Assembly: GCA_037127315.1 (NCBI GenBank)
Contig: JBBBDQ010001293.1
Coordinates: 317,501-381,500, forward strand
Direction of reading: 5' to 3'
From: Ascarosepion bandense
Taxonomy: Eukaryota > Mollusca > Cephalopoda > Sepiida > Sepiidae
DNA length: 64,000 bases
Position numbers and translations under genes: made by a program. Positions 10,000-20,517 of this stretch are shown piece after piece (position 1 is the stretch's first letter; each line of letters starts with the position of its first letter). A model generated the notes under the pieces. It saw only the letters and a list, made by a program, of their open reading frames with translations. It was not told the origin of the DNA and made no database searches.

Positions 10000-10170
10000 T
10001 CCTTGAGGGCCTCATGGAATGAGAATATTATACCCCAGTGATCGTAATAAATGGTTCATTTGAAATTCCTAGTACCTGATGAAGAAGCCCGGCGTTTACA
10101 ACGGCGGAAACGTCATAATAACAGCAATAACAATGAAAACAATAGTCTGAAAAATGTAAATAATTATTGA
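10000..10170 (+). repeat. Dispersed repeat with GAAACGT end, copy c
   Basis: The most complete of three copies. It includes CTGATGAAGAAGCCCGGCG and CGGAAACGTC, a pattern common in untranslated ends of several retroelements. The parent element could not be identified. Confidence 0.7.
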
Positions 10171-10574
10171 GCAGATGGTTAACCCATACACTGTCGGAAG
10201 TCAAAAAGCAACAATGAGTGACGGTCTATTTCTTGTTGCTATCTTGGCACCGTAATATATCCACATTTTAAAGACTGCTCACCAGTGGCGAAATTTGGAT
10301 TCTGTATGCCCCTCCCAAGCCTGTCCGACATTTTTTGTGGCCGTGATACCCTGGGGATCATCTAAAATAATTAATTTATATAGTAATCATCAATAATGCA
10401 GAGATACTTTATCTACGTGTTATGGGGACGAGCGAAACCATTTGACTCCGCAAATGACTATTTGAAATGGTCTGACAGTTACTTATCCTAGGGTGCATGT
10501 GTGTGCAAATTCAAGCAGAGAACATACTGAACATTTGTTATGAGTTGGTGTCTTGAGTTGCAACGATGGCGTTT

Positions 10575-10925
10575 TTCAGTAAAATCGTTATTAAATTCAA
10601 CCACGACTTCCAGACGACTTCGGAATCTCCTGGAATTCATCTGGATGGTCTCCTTGTTTAATGTAGTGAATACTGCCATAATCCCTGCTTTCAGATCCTC
10701 TTTTGTGTAAGAAAGAGTTTTGTTAGTTTCATGCTCAACTGCACCCCACATATAGTATCAATGAGGTTGCAGTCGTTGGAATTAAATAGCCAGATGTAAG
10801 AAGTGATGTGGTTGAATAAAATTTCGAACAGCCATCTGGGTTCTCCTACTTGTGTAACATAGTGCAAAATCTTGGTGCCAAGTATAGGGTCTTCCAGCAG
10901 CCATCATTTTGACCAAAGGCAGCAC
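10575..10925 (-). pseudogene. Tc1/mariner-superfamily transposase C-terminal fragment, copy 2
   Basis: The minus-strand frame 10488-10751 reads MWGAVEHETNKTLSYTKEDLKAG, then FTTLNKETIQMNSRRFRSRLEVVVEFN, the C-terminal helix region of a Tc1/mariner transposase. It keeps a few residues more than copy 1 (the VVVEFN end). The catalytic N-terminal half is absent. About 330 bp are shared with copy 1, including the stretch reading GGTTCTCC and CTTGGTGCCAA. Both copies share the same truncation at the GACCAAAGGC end, so they may be copies of one non-autonomous derivative. Confidence 0.75.
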
Positions 10926-10929
10926 TAAC

Positions 10930-11620
10930 ACCCTACTATGCTCAGCAATTGACATAATAAAAAACGACGTGCATAAGAGAAATAAAAAGATAAAATGGTG
11001 GTCACTTATCCATTGTAACTTGTAAACGTATATCGTAAAACACCTAATACAAAAAGATATATTTCAGATTCCAATTAACCTTTACGGTATAAGTAATGAC
11101 GTAGTTTGTGAGAATTTTCACGCTTTAATGAGAACAGATCGACTCACCTCACAAAACCACATGGTAAAAAGGGGCTTAATTCTAGGTTGCCTTCCTGACT
11201 CCACTTCTTGGACAAAAAAAAAATAATATCCTAAAAATAATTTCTGATCAATGAAAATATTTACGACATTTCAAGCAGTATTTCCAGTTGTTCCCAATTT
11301 CTTTCGACCCCTTTCCAGTAATATATAAACAGCTATAAATTCGACACCGGGATAAAGGAGTCAACTGAATTACCAATGTTATTTGAATATTTGTCGCCCA
11401 TTTTGGCAAGATTTTGGTACATTTTGGCTACGTACTCGCCGATGATTCTTGGTCACTGAGGTTTGACGCCGAAGACCGAAGATAGCCAGGACATCGATTT
11501 TGAAAATATCAGCTTAATCTACTCCCTCTATAAGTTATACTTATTGTATGCAATAAAGTTCATACCCGCGTATGTTTTCCTCATGTGACATTTCTCTTTA
11601 ATGCAATACCAACTCATATG
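10930..11620. other. No gene recognised
   Basis: AT-rich; no long open frame and no repeat that I can match. Confidence 0.4.
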
Positions 11621-11757
11621 CAGGGTATCCATAAAGTTCGTGTGCACTTAAAAAAAAAATTACTTTATTTGTATTTGTGATTGATATTATTTCTATCGAA
11701 AATACAAATAAATTTATAAATTTTTTAAAGTACACAACGAAATTTATGGACACCCTG
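11621..11757. mobile_element. MITE, Tc1/mariner type
   Basis: A 137-bp element with imperfect terminal inverted repeats of about 28 bp. The left end is CAGGGTATCCATAAAGTTCG; the right end, read inverted, is CAGGGTGTCCATAAATTTCG. The middle is AT-rich with a further inner symmetry (TATTTGTATTT/AAATACAAATA). TA lies just outside the right end. CAGGGTGTCC-type ends are usual for Tc1/mariner non-autonomous elements. No coding capacity. Confidence 0.85.
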
Positions 11758-12814
11758 TATATCCGGTAGAATCCAGAGACAAACTCTCTATCATTGTTGT
11801 GTATCGTTCAAAAGAAAAACATCAATAAATCCGTCGAAAATGCCTAATTTTAATTGTTCTACATTAGCTCTTGTTTCTCTTATGGTGGTCTATAGTAAGC
11901 ATGCCACCACACTCGTCAGTACTATAGCTTCACCAATAAACTGGGCGGCTTAATATTGGCTTCTCTCTACGGAATATCACTAATAGGGTTCTTAAAGATC
12001 GTGCTGAATGACTCATCCAAAATCAAATATTCCTGAATATTTATAAGCGCCGTGATACTAACAAAATCAATCTTTTTTTCTTCTTTCTTTGTTTGATTAT
12101 TAAAATTGACGTTCTGACATTAGAGGTTGATTAGCTAACCCATTGTTTATAAATGGATGCACTTCCCACACGTTTTATTTGTAAAGAACAAACTGAACGA
12201 TTTACACCAGTTCTTTATTTATAAAAAAAGAGGGAATGTCGAATAAGGCTTGCATTATTCAATCACAGTAACTTTGTTTCTCTGTTTTTATTTGACTTAA
12301 AATCAATATATTTACAGGTTCTTAAAGGTATCTTCACATATTTAGTTGGTAGTGGGATTAGAATCTTGATTAGAGTCAAATTCAAATTCTGGCTTAAATA
12401 TATAATTTGAGCCTCGAGATCAACGTTGGAATACATTAAAATATTTAGCATGATTTTGTTGATTAAGGTCAATCAGCTATCTTTTTAAATTGCTATTCTC
12501 GGAATATTTTGATTTCTTCAGTTTGTTTCTTATATATTGTTATATATTATATTTTTTCTTATTTTTTTAAAAATTTTCTTTTATCATTTCGCGACAAGCC
12601 GAAGAGACTGAATTTTAGTGGAGAAAAACATGTCTGTCAGTAAAGTAAAGTATAAACATAGCAGTGTTGTAGTAGTCGATACAATTAAAGGACACGGTAG
12701 GTGTTCATTAAAAATGAAATAAAAAGAAAACTGTCAAAAAGTGAAACAAAGAGACACCTATTATTTAAAATATATCATCCACCTGTCTATTCGCATTCGT
12801 TTTTAGCTTTAGGT
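11758..12814. other. No gene recognised
   Basis: Over 1 kb of AT-rich DNA with only short open frames (for example 12263-12472 minus) and no domain or repeat that I can support. Confidence 0.4.
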
Positions 12815-12826
12815 ATAACCAATAAA

Positions 12827-13130
12827 GGATGTGCGTTGTGGTACAGTGGACATCGGCTCGGAACGAGAAACCGAGTTCGAATTCGAGTTTAATCCATTTT
12901 ATTCACTTACGCGCAAATACCCTTGGGAAAGGTATTAATCCGTCTCTTCCTTCCAGTTATGGGTTCAATAGCAGGACAGATTGGGTTCTATAAACTTAGT
13001 CGGCAACTAATCTACCACAGAAAGCAATGGCAACCTACTGCGGGATAATCTTATACCCAGTCAGTTATGTCTCTTTCGAGACATGATCGTCCAAAGCGTG
13101 TATCACGTATGGCACTTAACTGACTGACTG
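12827..13130 (+). mobile_element. tRNA-derived SINE, copy 3, full length with 12-bp target duplication
   Basis: The cleanest SINE in the window. The A-box-like TGGTACAGTGG and the B-box-like GAGTTCGAATTC are spaced as in an RNA polymerase III promoter. The stem near CTTTCGAGACATGATCG follows, and the 3' end is AACTGACTGACTG. The direct repeat ATAACCAATAAA occurs at 12815-12826 and again at 13131-13142, which sets the element at 304 bp. Confidence 0.93.
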
Positions 13131-13142
13131 ATAACCAATAAA

Positions 13143-13884
13143 AATATCACTAATTTTATAAACGTATTCGCCGTTCATTTAAATAATTAATAAAATTATT
13201 TCGTTTGATATACAGAATTTACAAATATAAATAATTTATAATCATAATTATCGTAGATGGCAAACAGAAAATTAACAACCAAAATACACAAGAGCTTACC
13301 AGCTTTTGTTTCTCGCTCTTTGGTGCATATTTTACGACAAAAATAATGGAAATTTAGAGAAGACAATATATGCACAGACATTAATTAGATACAAATACAT
13401 GTATATATAAATAACATATTCAAGCGTAAAAGCCACATCATTTATTTATAGAGAGAGGGCTTTAAAGACTTAATAAATATAATCTCTATTATTTTCACGT
13501 GAAAACAGTGTTTATAGATGTTTTTCTCTCTTATATATATTAATTTTCTCCTATTTCAGTGACTGCTAACTTTCCATTAAAATCTTCGATTAAACTCTGA
13601 AAAGCGAGAAACGATAACTCGTCAATATTTTAGAAATTGTTCTTTTTGGATTTACTAACCTGTTAGTTATAGCTTCTGTGTTCTTTATTATTTCACCTTG
13701 CTCTTTCTTTTAAAATATCTGTGGAAATGACTGTAGTAACATTTCCAGAGGTATTTATTTGTTAGCTTAGCTAAGCACAAGGATACAAATATGGGGCAAT
13801 GAATAAAGATGAAACTATTTACATTATTATTTAATTTATCAATAAATTCTTGATAATATAAATCTAGACAAAAAAGAAATTTAA
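13143..13884. other. No gene recognised
   Basis: AT-rich, no open frame of note. A 61-codon minus frame at 13196-13381 has no recognisable features. Confidence 0.4.
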
Positions 13885-14106
13885 CCCTCTAGGGCCATTC
13901 GTATCATATTTGATACAGTATTTCCCTATAAGGAAACATTTGGTATTTCCCTATAAGGAAATATTTGGTATTCATTGACTGAGCAGTCAGTACTGCTTTC
14001 ATTTGAAATTTATCAAATATTTCTCTTAAAAAATTTTTCAGGAAAATATTTCTTTCAAGGCTTGTTTTCATACTGTATCAAATATGATACGAATGGCCCT
14101 AGAGGG
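13885..14106. mobile_element. MITE, piggyBac-like, with perfect terminal inverted repeats
   Basis: The 222-bp element starts CCCTCTAGGGCCATTCGTAT and ends with the exact complement. The inverted repeats are perfect for about 36 bp, continuing through ATCATATTTGATACAGTA. It is flanked on both sides by TTAA (13881-13884 and 14107-14110), the target duplication of piggyBac-type elements. Inside, the block TATTTCCCTATAAGGAAA is duplicated. No coding capacity. Perfect ends suggest a recent insertion. Confidence 0.92.
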
Positions 14107-14900
14107 TTAAAGTAACAGATTTTTTTTTAAAACAGTGAGGTTGATTCTGTAAAAGGCTCATGGACCTCTCGAGGTAGAGTGTTACAATAAGAGGTAGTTT
14201 TTTTCCTGATGGGAGAGGAAAATGACGGTTAGTCCTAGGATTGAACAGATTCAGTTGTGGTGATCAGTAACTATTCTCCTAGGAGTTGCATCCAAAGATA
14301 CGGTGGTTTGCGGGAAGAATCTGTTCGAGTGAAACTTCTCTCGAATAATATATGGTGGGGATGTGAAAAGTTTAATACAATGTGGATGGCATGGCGGGTC
14401 ATATTCGTGAATGTTCTCACTGGCGGAAGCAATGAATGCTATTCGTCCGTGTATTTTCCATAGAAGCGTTAGAGTAGTGAAAGGCTTGCCGCATCCTGCC
14501 TGTGAGAGTGAGGTTGAAGGTTGGAAAATAATTTGTCATTTGGAAGGACACTAAGACGCTTTTGGATTCTATTGAAACTAAAAAGTGAGGAACAGTAGCT
14601 CCTGCCCAAATATGACAACAGCACTCAATTTTAGGTCTAATCTGGCTCTTGTAAAGGTATAGGATAAAACGTGGTGTCAGGACAACGAACCAAACATTTA
14701 ATCTGCATCTTTAACGATGATGCACTGTACAAGTTCCATTTGAAATCAGTGATAAGTTTAAGAACTTATAGTCTCCTAAGGCACTAAACGTCTCCGAGGC
14801 GATATCCATTCATCTTGACTGGTGGTAGTTTGGGATCCGATCAGCGACTTACAGAAGAATGCCGAGATTAACATGGACACAACATAAGAACAATGAGGAA
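14107..14900 (-). mobile_element. Degraded APE-type LINE C-terminal region
   Basis: Near 14600-14640 the minus strand reads like 'IRPKIECCCHIWAG', which corresponds to the conserved C(C/S)H(I/V)W motif downstream of the reverse transcriptase in CR1/Jockey-group LINEs. The LINE at about 19730 has the matching IEYCCHIWS. The rest is too worn to define ends. Confidence 0.5.
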
Positions 14901-15039
14901 TTTTAACAAAAATAGGAACGACACAGACTATAAGTTTACCATCCCATTATACCATTATAATGTTGCTGCTACATATGGTCTGGTTCTCTTGCTATTTACT
15001 TTGAGCTTATTTATAAAATCCAACGAAGAATCAGCAATA

Positions 15040-15482
15040 TTATCGTTCTTTATCTGGTAGCTCAACTTCAGTTATCTTTTCATCGCCGTAAAGTTGCTTC
15101 ACTGTCTTTTCTATAAATACTTTCATGGTAATTGTTCTCATGAGCTCTTCTCTTGGTTGATCGAAATTTATTTTTATTTGAAGCTTTGAGTGATAGTTAA
15201 AACAAATTACAACTGTACAAAGTTTATCCATGAAAGCATAACCCATCATATTCTATTGTTTGGTATCGTCGTTGTGGTCAATATGACGCTTGCAAACTTT
15301 GGCTGTTTTTGCGGCAAAAAGCTTCGTACTTCGTTTACAACTTCACCTATATTATTGAGCCTCTCTCCGTGCAGGAACGGCTGGTAAATCTGCAATAAGG
15401 GAATATAGACATGTAAGGGTAATGTACTAATTTTTCCTCTTATGATTACGAAAACATATCTCCAATTCCAAATCGACGCCAA
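15040..15482 (-). other. Unrecognised open frames
   Basis: Two adjoining minus-strand frames of 69 and 78 codons (15040-15249 and 15246-15482). The first has a non-low-complexity sequence with INFDQPREELMRTI and KITEVELPDKER; the second contains VVNEVRSFLPQKQPKF. Neither shows a domain that I recognise. They lie directly downstream of a mariner-like fragment on the same strand and might be part of the same decayed element or of a captured exon. Confidence 0.3.
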
Positions 15483-15875
15483 AAGCAGGATTCTTGAGCA
15501 TTTGCCAGCATTGCTTGCAAATATTCACACGTTGTTGGAGCTGCTTATTCGTCATTTCATGAGGAACTTTTCGACAGTGACTGTTCACAAAGCCAAGCAT
15601 ATGTAGGTGTCGATTGATGGTGCTTTGTGAAATAACAAATTATACCGACAATGTACGCGTGCTTTTGTTGACTATTCTTTTTGTTTTTAACAGAAGCTCT
15701 CCCTGAGTTTGGTTTGTCTTCAAGGATGGTGTCATCTTCCTTGAAACGTCTGAACCATTTCAATGCCACACATCCATTGATAATTTATGTCTTTCCTACA
15801 CTAGTAATTTCTTTTGCCACAGCCCTTGCAATCAGTCCTTTTTTCGCCGCTAGCGTAAAATAGCTCAAATCTCCG
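15483..15875 (-). pseudogene. mariner-like transposase N-terminal region
   Basis: The minus-strand frame 15557-15769 begins ALKWFRRFKEDDTILEDKPNSGRAS. In mariner/Tc1 transposases a second helix-turn-helix ends in a V.(R/K)W...F, followed by an acidic stretch and a GRP-type hook; here the hook is SGRAS. Upstream, on the same strand, KKGLIARAVAKEI-like residues at about 15790-15850 resemble the first helix-turn-helix. Frames are broken after residue 30. The catalytic domain is not recognisable. Confidence 0.55.
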
Positions 15876-15887
15876 ACAAGCTTAGCT

Positions 15888-16285
15888 CACTGATGCCTCC
15901 TCCACAACAATTTACTCGAGCAACTAGACTGACAACAAGGTCCCATTCGTTTACAGTTAAATAAACTAAATGCAGCCATCACTTCTACTCCATCAGCTAC
16001 CTTTCTCGCACTTCCCGTAGACTTGCTTTCGGGATGGCTACAATCTCCTAAGAATTTAAATGCAATCTTAATTCGCATCTCTTGTCCTTTCGCAATCACC
16101 CTGTGTATCTTGTTCTTTTTCTTTCTCCCTCTACCCTCGCAACTCTTCTCACACTAGTCTTCCCATCCTTCTCTTGCTCTTTCTCCGACACGCCCTGTAA
16201 CTGGTTCGTCTTTATCTGCGCTCTCATGTAGCCCCCTGCGCACAAATTGTGGTACCGCCTGGCTTGGGTGAAACGATTAAAAGTG
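15888..16285 (+). mobile_element. APE-type LINE 3' end
   Basis: Decayed C-terminal coding region and 3' UTR in plus orientation, ending CATGTAGCCCCCTGCG...CTTGGGTGAAACGATTAAAA. The same arrangement is seen at 38930-39445. It is 5'-truncated within the segment coding for the LATRSHPF-like motif. Confidence 0.75.
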
Positions 16286-17042
16286 TAATTTTTGAACACT
16301 CCTTGTCAAAGCTGTAAAATGAAGAATAAACAGTTAGTGTCTCTATGTGACATATTGAATAAACATAACAATAAGCCTAAACAATTCAACAAAGTTTGGT
16401 CAAGTTATATCAGAAAAATAGTACATCATGCAAATAAAGGTTGCAAAAACTTAAAACTTAAAATAATAAAAAAAAACAACTTTATAATAGTTAATATCTT
16501 ATATGTCAGTGAATACTAGATGGTCGAATAAAATTTAAAACGTCAGAGATGCGATTCTGTAAAATATTACAAGCAATAACATGGAGGGAATAGGTAAAAA
16601 ATGTAGACATTTCAAGTAAAAAAAAATTCAAAGAAACAAACAGTCAAATGGGAGCTGAAATGTTTGATAAAACATTGATCAACTGAGAGAACCCTTTCTG
16701 CTTTACATCAACATGGCTAATGTTATTCCTCAGGAAAGTGATTCGCTACGCCTTATCAGCTTAACGTTCTCGGTTGGCATACAGTAGAACGACTCTATTG
16801 AATACATTGCTAGGTCAGCTGCTAAAATAGTTGATTTCGTGCGAGACATTTTTCTCCCAAGAAACCTATAGATATACATATATTATAGAAATTAACGAAG
16901 ATTAAGGAAACTGGTTATAAGCAACCGACAATTTGAAATGATTTGTTTGAACATTATTTTTGATGGCTACAGAAAGAAAGAAACAAAAATAGATTTATCA
17001 GTAAAACTTCTGAAAAAACAGCAATCTTGGCGCCAAACATTA
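16286..17042. other. No gene recognised
   Basis: AT-rich sequence with a 75-codon lysine/asparagine-rich open frame (16292-16519) and no recognisable domain or repeat. Confidence 0.4.
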
Positions 17043-17043
17043 T

Positions 17044-17246
17044 CACACACACACACACACGCACACACACACACACACACACACACTCTAATATATATAT
17101 ATATATTTATATATATTGTAACTAAGTTGTTGAACACATAGGTTTACCTTTTTGTTCATGTATTTACTTTTATAAAGAGTGCTCGATACAAATATAGAAC
17201 GTTGTATATATATATATTTATATATATATATATATATATACATATA

Positions 17247-17291
<45 letters not shown>
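17044..17291. repeat. (AC)n and (TA)n microsatellites
   Basis: (AC)n at 17044-17088 passes into (AT)n to 17117. A further (TA)n tract lies at about 17203-17291. Open frames across them encode only Tyr-Ile or His-Thr runs. Confidence 0.95.
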
Positions 17292-17294
<3 letters not shown>

Positions 17295-18241
17295 CATGCA
17301 GTGTGGGTATAGAAGAATCCAAAGGAGTATCCTTTATATACAGTGGTAGGATAACTCTCTAAGAGAGCTCTAAACATATATCCATATAAATACATATAGA
17401 GCAAATATAAGAAAAATATAAGAAAAATTAAGACAGACATGTTATTTCATGGTGAATCGGAAATATAGGCCTATTTCAGGCGAACCATCCTTAGCTTCCG
17501 TCTTTATTTAACAAAGGATTTTACACGAATGAAATTCACAAAAACCTAAAAAAACGAATAAAAATAACAGTCGCTCCCTTAAAAGAAAAATTAAGAAAAA
17601 TACATCAGTTTGGCGAACACATACACATATTCATACACAATCATATATACACGCAACATATGACACAAAATAGATGACAGGCAAATCTGATGACACGCAA
17701 CATATGACAAAAAGCAGATGACACGCGTAGCGGCCAATGTCAACAAAAGTTCAAGGATACATTCGTCTAACATACAAGTCATATACAATGTAAAGAAAGT
17801 GGGTTAGGTGAGAAAGAGAGAGTGAGAGAGAAAAGAGAGAGAGGGGGTAGAGTTTTAAATTTTTAATTTAAACGAAAACCTAATTATTCTATTTAAATTT
17901 AGTTGTTTAAACTTAATTATTAAGATTAAAAATAAATTTACATATTACTAGTGAAAGGACAAGAAATAGTCGTTTTAATCACCTCACCAACTATATAATC
18001 AAAATTATACTAATAATTCGTTTAACAATGCAACAAAAATAATAATACCCTAGTGCAGGTAAATTTTTCCCGTCAGCTATATTTGTAATACCGTATACTT
18101 TTAGTAATATAAAACTTATATTTGAAAACATACAACTCATATACACACGTAAAAGTGTACATAATTAGCTGCATACACACATATGTATACGCATATACGT
18201 ACAGGTACACAGATACATATTTACATATACACACATACGAA

Positions 18242-18245
<4 letters not shown>

Positions 18246-18277
<32 letters not shown>

Positions 18278-18300
18278 TATATATATATATACACACACAC
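18246..18300. repeat. (AC)n microsatellite with short (AT)n
   Basis: A run of AC units followed by AGATATATATATATATACAC. It lies within the non-coding tail of the left Penelope-like arm. The right arm has only a short TG/TA tract at the corresponding place. Confidence 0.9.
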
Positions 18301-18379
18301 TCAAACACCAGCAAATCCAAATATGTAACCAATACATTAGACATATACAAACCGTAAACATTTATTTACAATAATTTAC

Positions 18380-18717
18380 ATAAAACATAAGCATGTGCAG
18401 AGGCTTGCTGAAAGTAACGCTCTTACATCCTGATTGAGCACTTCGGAAGAATGGTAAACTTTGAAAAACAGTAGCTACTCTGGCTTGTACGCATCGCTAA
18501 TTCAGTAAAATGAATTATATCACGCTGGCTATTGGGCGCGTATAATGATAATATATGTGCTAAAAAGTTTGCCTTCTTCCACCGATTGCGCATAGCCCAG
18601 AAGTAGAATCGCTGACTGACGCCAATTCGGTCGGGTTTCAATCCTGGGTTAAAAAGCAATCGGAGTCTAACCGTACTGATGAGCTGTGATACATCGAAAC
18701 AGATCTGCCTGCGGATG

Positions 18718-18718
<1 letters not shown>
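18380..18718. other. Insertion unique to the left Penelope-like arm
   Basis: About 340 bp, more GC-rich than its surroundings, absent from the right arm between the GTGTTTGAGTG block and the (AT)n tract. It contains TCGGGTTTCAATCCTGGG, which resembles a polymerase III B-box, so it might be an unrelated tRNA-derived SINE. No target duplication was found. Confidence 0.45.

Positions 18719-18802
<84 letters not shown>
18719..18802. repeat. (AT)n microsatellite
   Basis: A tract of about 80 bp of alternating AT with one GT interruption, corresponding to a shorter (AT)n at 22661-22694 in the right Penelope-like arm. Confidence 0.95.
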
Positions 18803-18804
<2 letters not shown>

Positions 18805-18965
18805 ATTCAACATATATAACAATTGTTTACAATTAAACAATATATATTCTGTAGAATAAAATGATATGTGTAACGTATTCAATGGAATAAAAGAGGGGCT
18901 AAAAGATTAACATAGTTTAAACCGGCTCTTGTGTCTACATTTAAATACTAGTTCCTTCCTCAGAT

Positions 18966-19165
18966 TCAGCAGATCCAACTAGTTTTGTGTCTAATAATAG
19001 TTATCTTTTCATCCAGACATAATTGACAGCACTCTCTAAAGTTGGTGTGTATGTATGATTTTTTAATTATACTCCATTTAATTATGGGGGTTAGATTTTT
19101 GTCTTTCAAATACCAGAGATCTTTCGATAGAGCTGTTTGATTTTTTAATTCAGGGTTAGAAAAAG
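18966..19165 (-). pseudogene. Penelope-like element, GIY-YIG-associated C-terminus (left arm)
   Basis: The frame reads TNSFSNPELKNQTALSKDLW, then LKDKNLTPIIKW, then CCQLCLDEKITII and a stop after ISWIC-like residues. In Penelope-like elements with a C-terminal GIY-YIG nuclease, a conserved 'F.NPE..N.T.LSK.IW.LK' block is followed by a short C..CL.EK segment; this fits. The catalytic GIY and YIG part itself is missing, because a LINE sits just upstream at 19166. Confidence 0.75.
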
Positions 19166-20155
19166 AGTTTGTTTTTTTTAATCGTGTCACCCCAAGCAAG
19201 GCATTCCACTGCCACTATAGCGCAGGGGGTTACATAGAGGGATTGGGTATAGGAAATGTCAGAGGGAGGGTGATAGACGACTTAGGATGTACATAGGGAG
19301 AGAGTTGGAGAGAGTGGGCGTGAGTTGGTGTGTTAGGAGGTGTCTATTGACCTTACATTTAAACTCCTGGAGGTTGCAGCCGTCGGGGAAGCAAGCATGC
19401 GGTAGGGAATTCCACAGGCGGGAAGTGCGAGGAAAGAAGCTGTTGGAGTAGAAATTGCGGTTACATTTCATCGTTTTCACTGTAAAAGGGTGGGACCTCG
19501 TTGCCAATCTAGTATCTCGTGCAAATTCACATCTAGGGAGCACCAGTGATTTAAGTTCGTCAGAGCAGAAGCCATGAAAATATTTATAGAAGAGGCACAG
19601 GGAAGCCACGTCACGCCGGTGAGAGAGATACTGCAGGCGGTCAGCCAAGTCGGTATCAATCACATTACAGATTCTTAGATGTATTTTGTCAAGAACCCCA
19701 AGGAGAATAGAAGGGGCAGCCGACCAGATGTGGCAGCAGTACTCAATACACGGGCTGATGGTGGATTTTTATAATTGCAGGATAGATTCAGGCGGAAAGA
19801 ATTTCCGGGCCCTGCACATAGAGCCGACTTTCATAGCTGCGGATTTAGCAATGGATTCGACGTAATCATTCCACTTGAAGTCCGCTGAGAGTGTCAGGCC
19901 AAGCAGGCGTAGTGATTTACTCTCTGGGAGGCAAGCCTGTTCCATGCTAATGGGAGGGAGGTGCGGTTGTCTGTGGTGGTTAATTGACAGCAGCTTCGTT
20001 TTGGAAGAATCGAATTTAACGAGCCATTTCTTACCTCAATCCACCACGGATTGGAGGTCCTTCTCAAGCTCGGCAGCGAGGTTTGCCTTGTCACCTACAC
20101 CCGATTTTTGATTGAGGCGAGAGTAAACTGTAGTATCATCGGCGTACATGCCTCC
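19166..20155 (-). mobile_element. APE-type LINE copy A, 5'-truncated at the YADD motif
   Basis: The 3' end is marked by a T-run at 19170-19179 and the family signature CCCCAAGCAAGGCATT...CAGGGGGTTACATAG. On the minus strand, coding similarity begins at about 20150 with YADDTTVYSRLNQK (the catalytic palm motif of the reverse transcriptase) and continues with NHHRQPHLPPI, LRLLGLTLSADFKWN, CIEYCCHIWS and the C-terminal domain. It is disrupted by a few stops. The copy begins exactly where the poly-T of copy B starts. Confidence 0.85.
19259..19663 (-). pseudogene. APE-type LINE C-terminal domain (copy A)
   Basis: A 134-codon frame with LQYLSHRRDVASLCLFYKYF, then FCSDELKSLV, TRLATRSHPFTV, FFPRTSRLWNSLPHACFPDG and FKCKVNRHLL. 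This order is the standard C-terminus downstream of the reverse transcriptase in CR1/Jockey-group LINEs. It is open to its natural stop. The frame is part of a 5'-truncated element and has no promoter or start of its own; the ATG is internal. Confidence 0.85.
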
Positions 20156-20517
20156 TTTTTTTTTTTTTTTTTTAATCATTTCACCCCGAGCAAGGCAGAA
20201 ACGCCACTGATGTGCAGGGGGTTACATAAATGTAGAAAGATTAATTAGAAAAGAGTGAGGAGTACAAGCTAGTTAGAAAGGAACAATAGAAAGCTAAGAA
20301 AGCAGGTGCAATGACAGATACATGGGCGGAGAGAACGTGAAGATTATACAGGGGAGGGGAGAGAGCTAGAGTCCAGTGGTTAGTAGGTGAGTATTAACTT
20401 TGCTTTTAAATTTCTGGAGGTCGTAGCCGTCAGGAAAGCAAGAATACGGGAGTGAGTTCCACAGGCGGGAAGTGCGAGAGAGGAAGCTGCAGGAGTAGAA
20501 TTGTCGTCTGCGTTTGG

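Larger units (their letters stand above)
17432..19165 (-). mobile_element. Penelope-like element, left arm: GIY-YIG end and 3' UTR
   Basis: On the minus strand this runs from the C-terminal coding end (19165 to about 18966) through a long non-coding tail to TATTTCATGGTGAATCGGAA at about 17435. The same tail occurs in opposite orientation at 22500-23608 with the same landmarks: AAATTCTTTGTTAAATAAAG, GCCTGAAATAGGCCTATATT, the CATATGTTGCGTGTCAT repeats and the GTGTTTGAGTGTGT motif. The left arm holds an extra block at about 18380-18718 that the right arm lacks. Its reverse transcriptase part (21985-22277) is separated from it by two LINE copies. Confidence 0.8.

Noticed and set aside
12827..12910. 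Possible functional tRNA gene
   Set aside because: The A-box and B-box belong to the head of a SINE with target duplications. The cloverleaf cannot be formed convincingly and the head is repeated in all SINE copies.
18073..18374. Several overlapping open frames of 60-75 codons
   Set aside because: They are translations of AC/TA microsatellites in the tail of the Penelope-like element.
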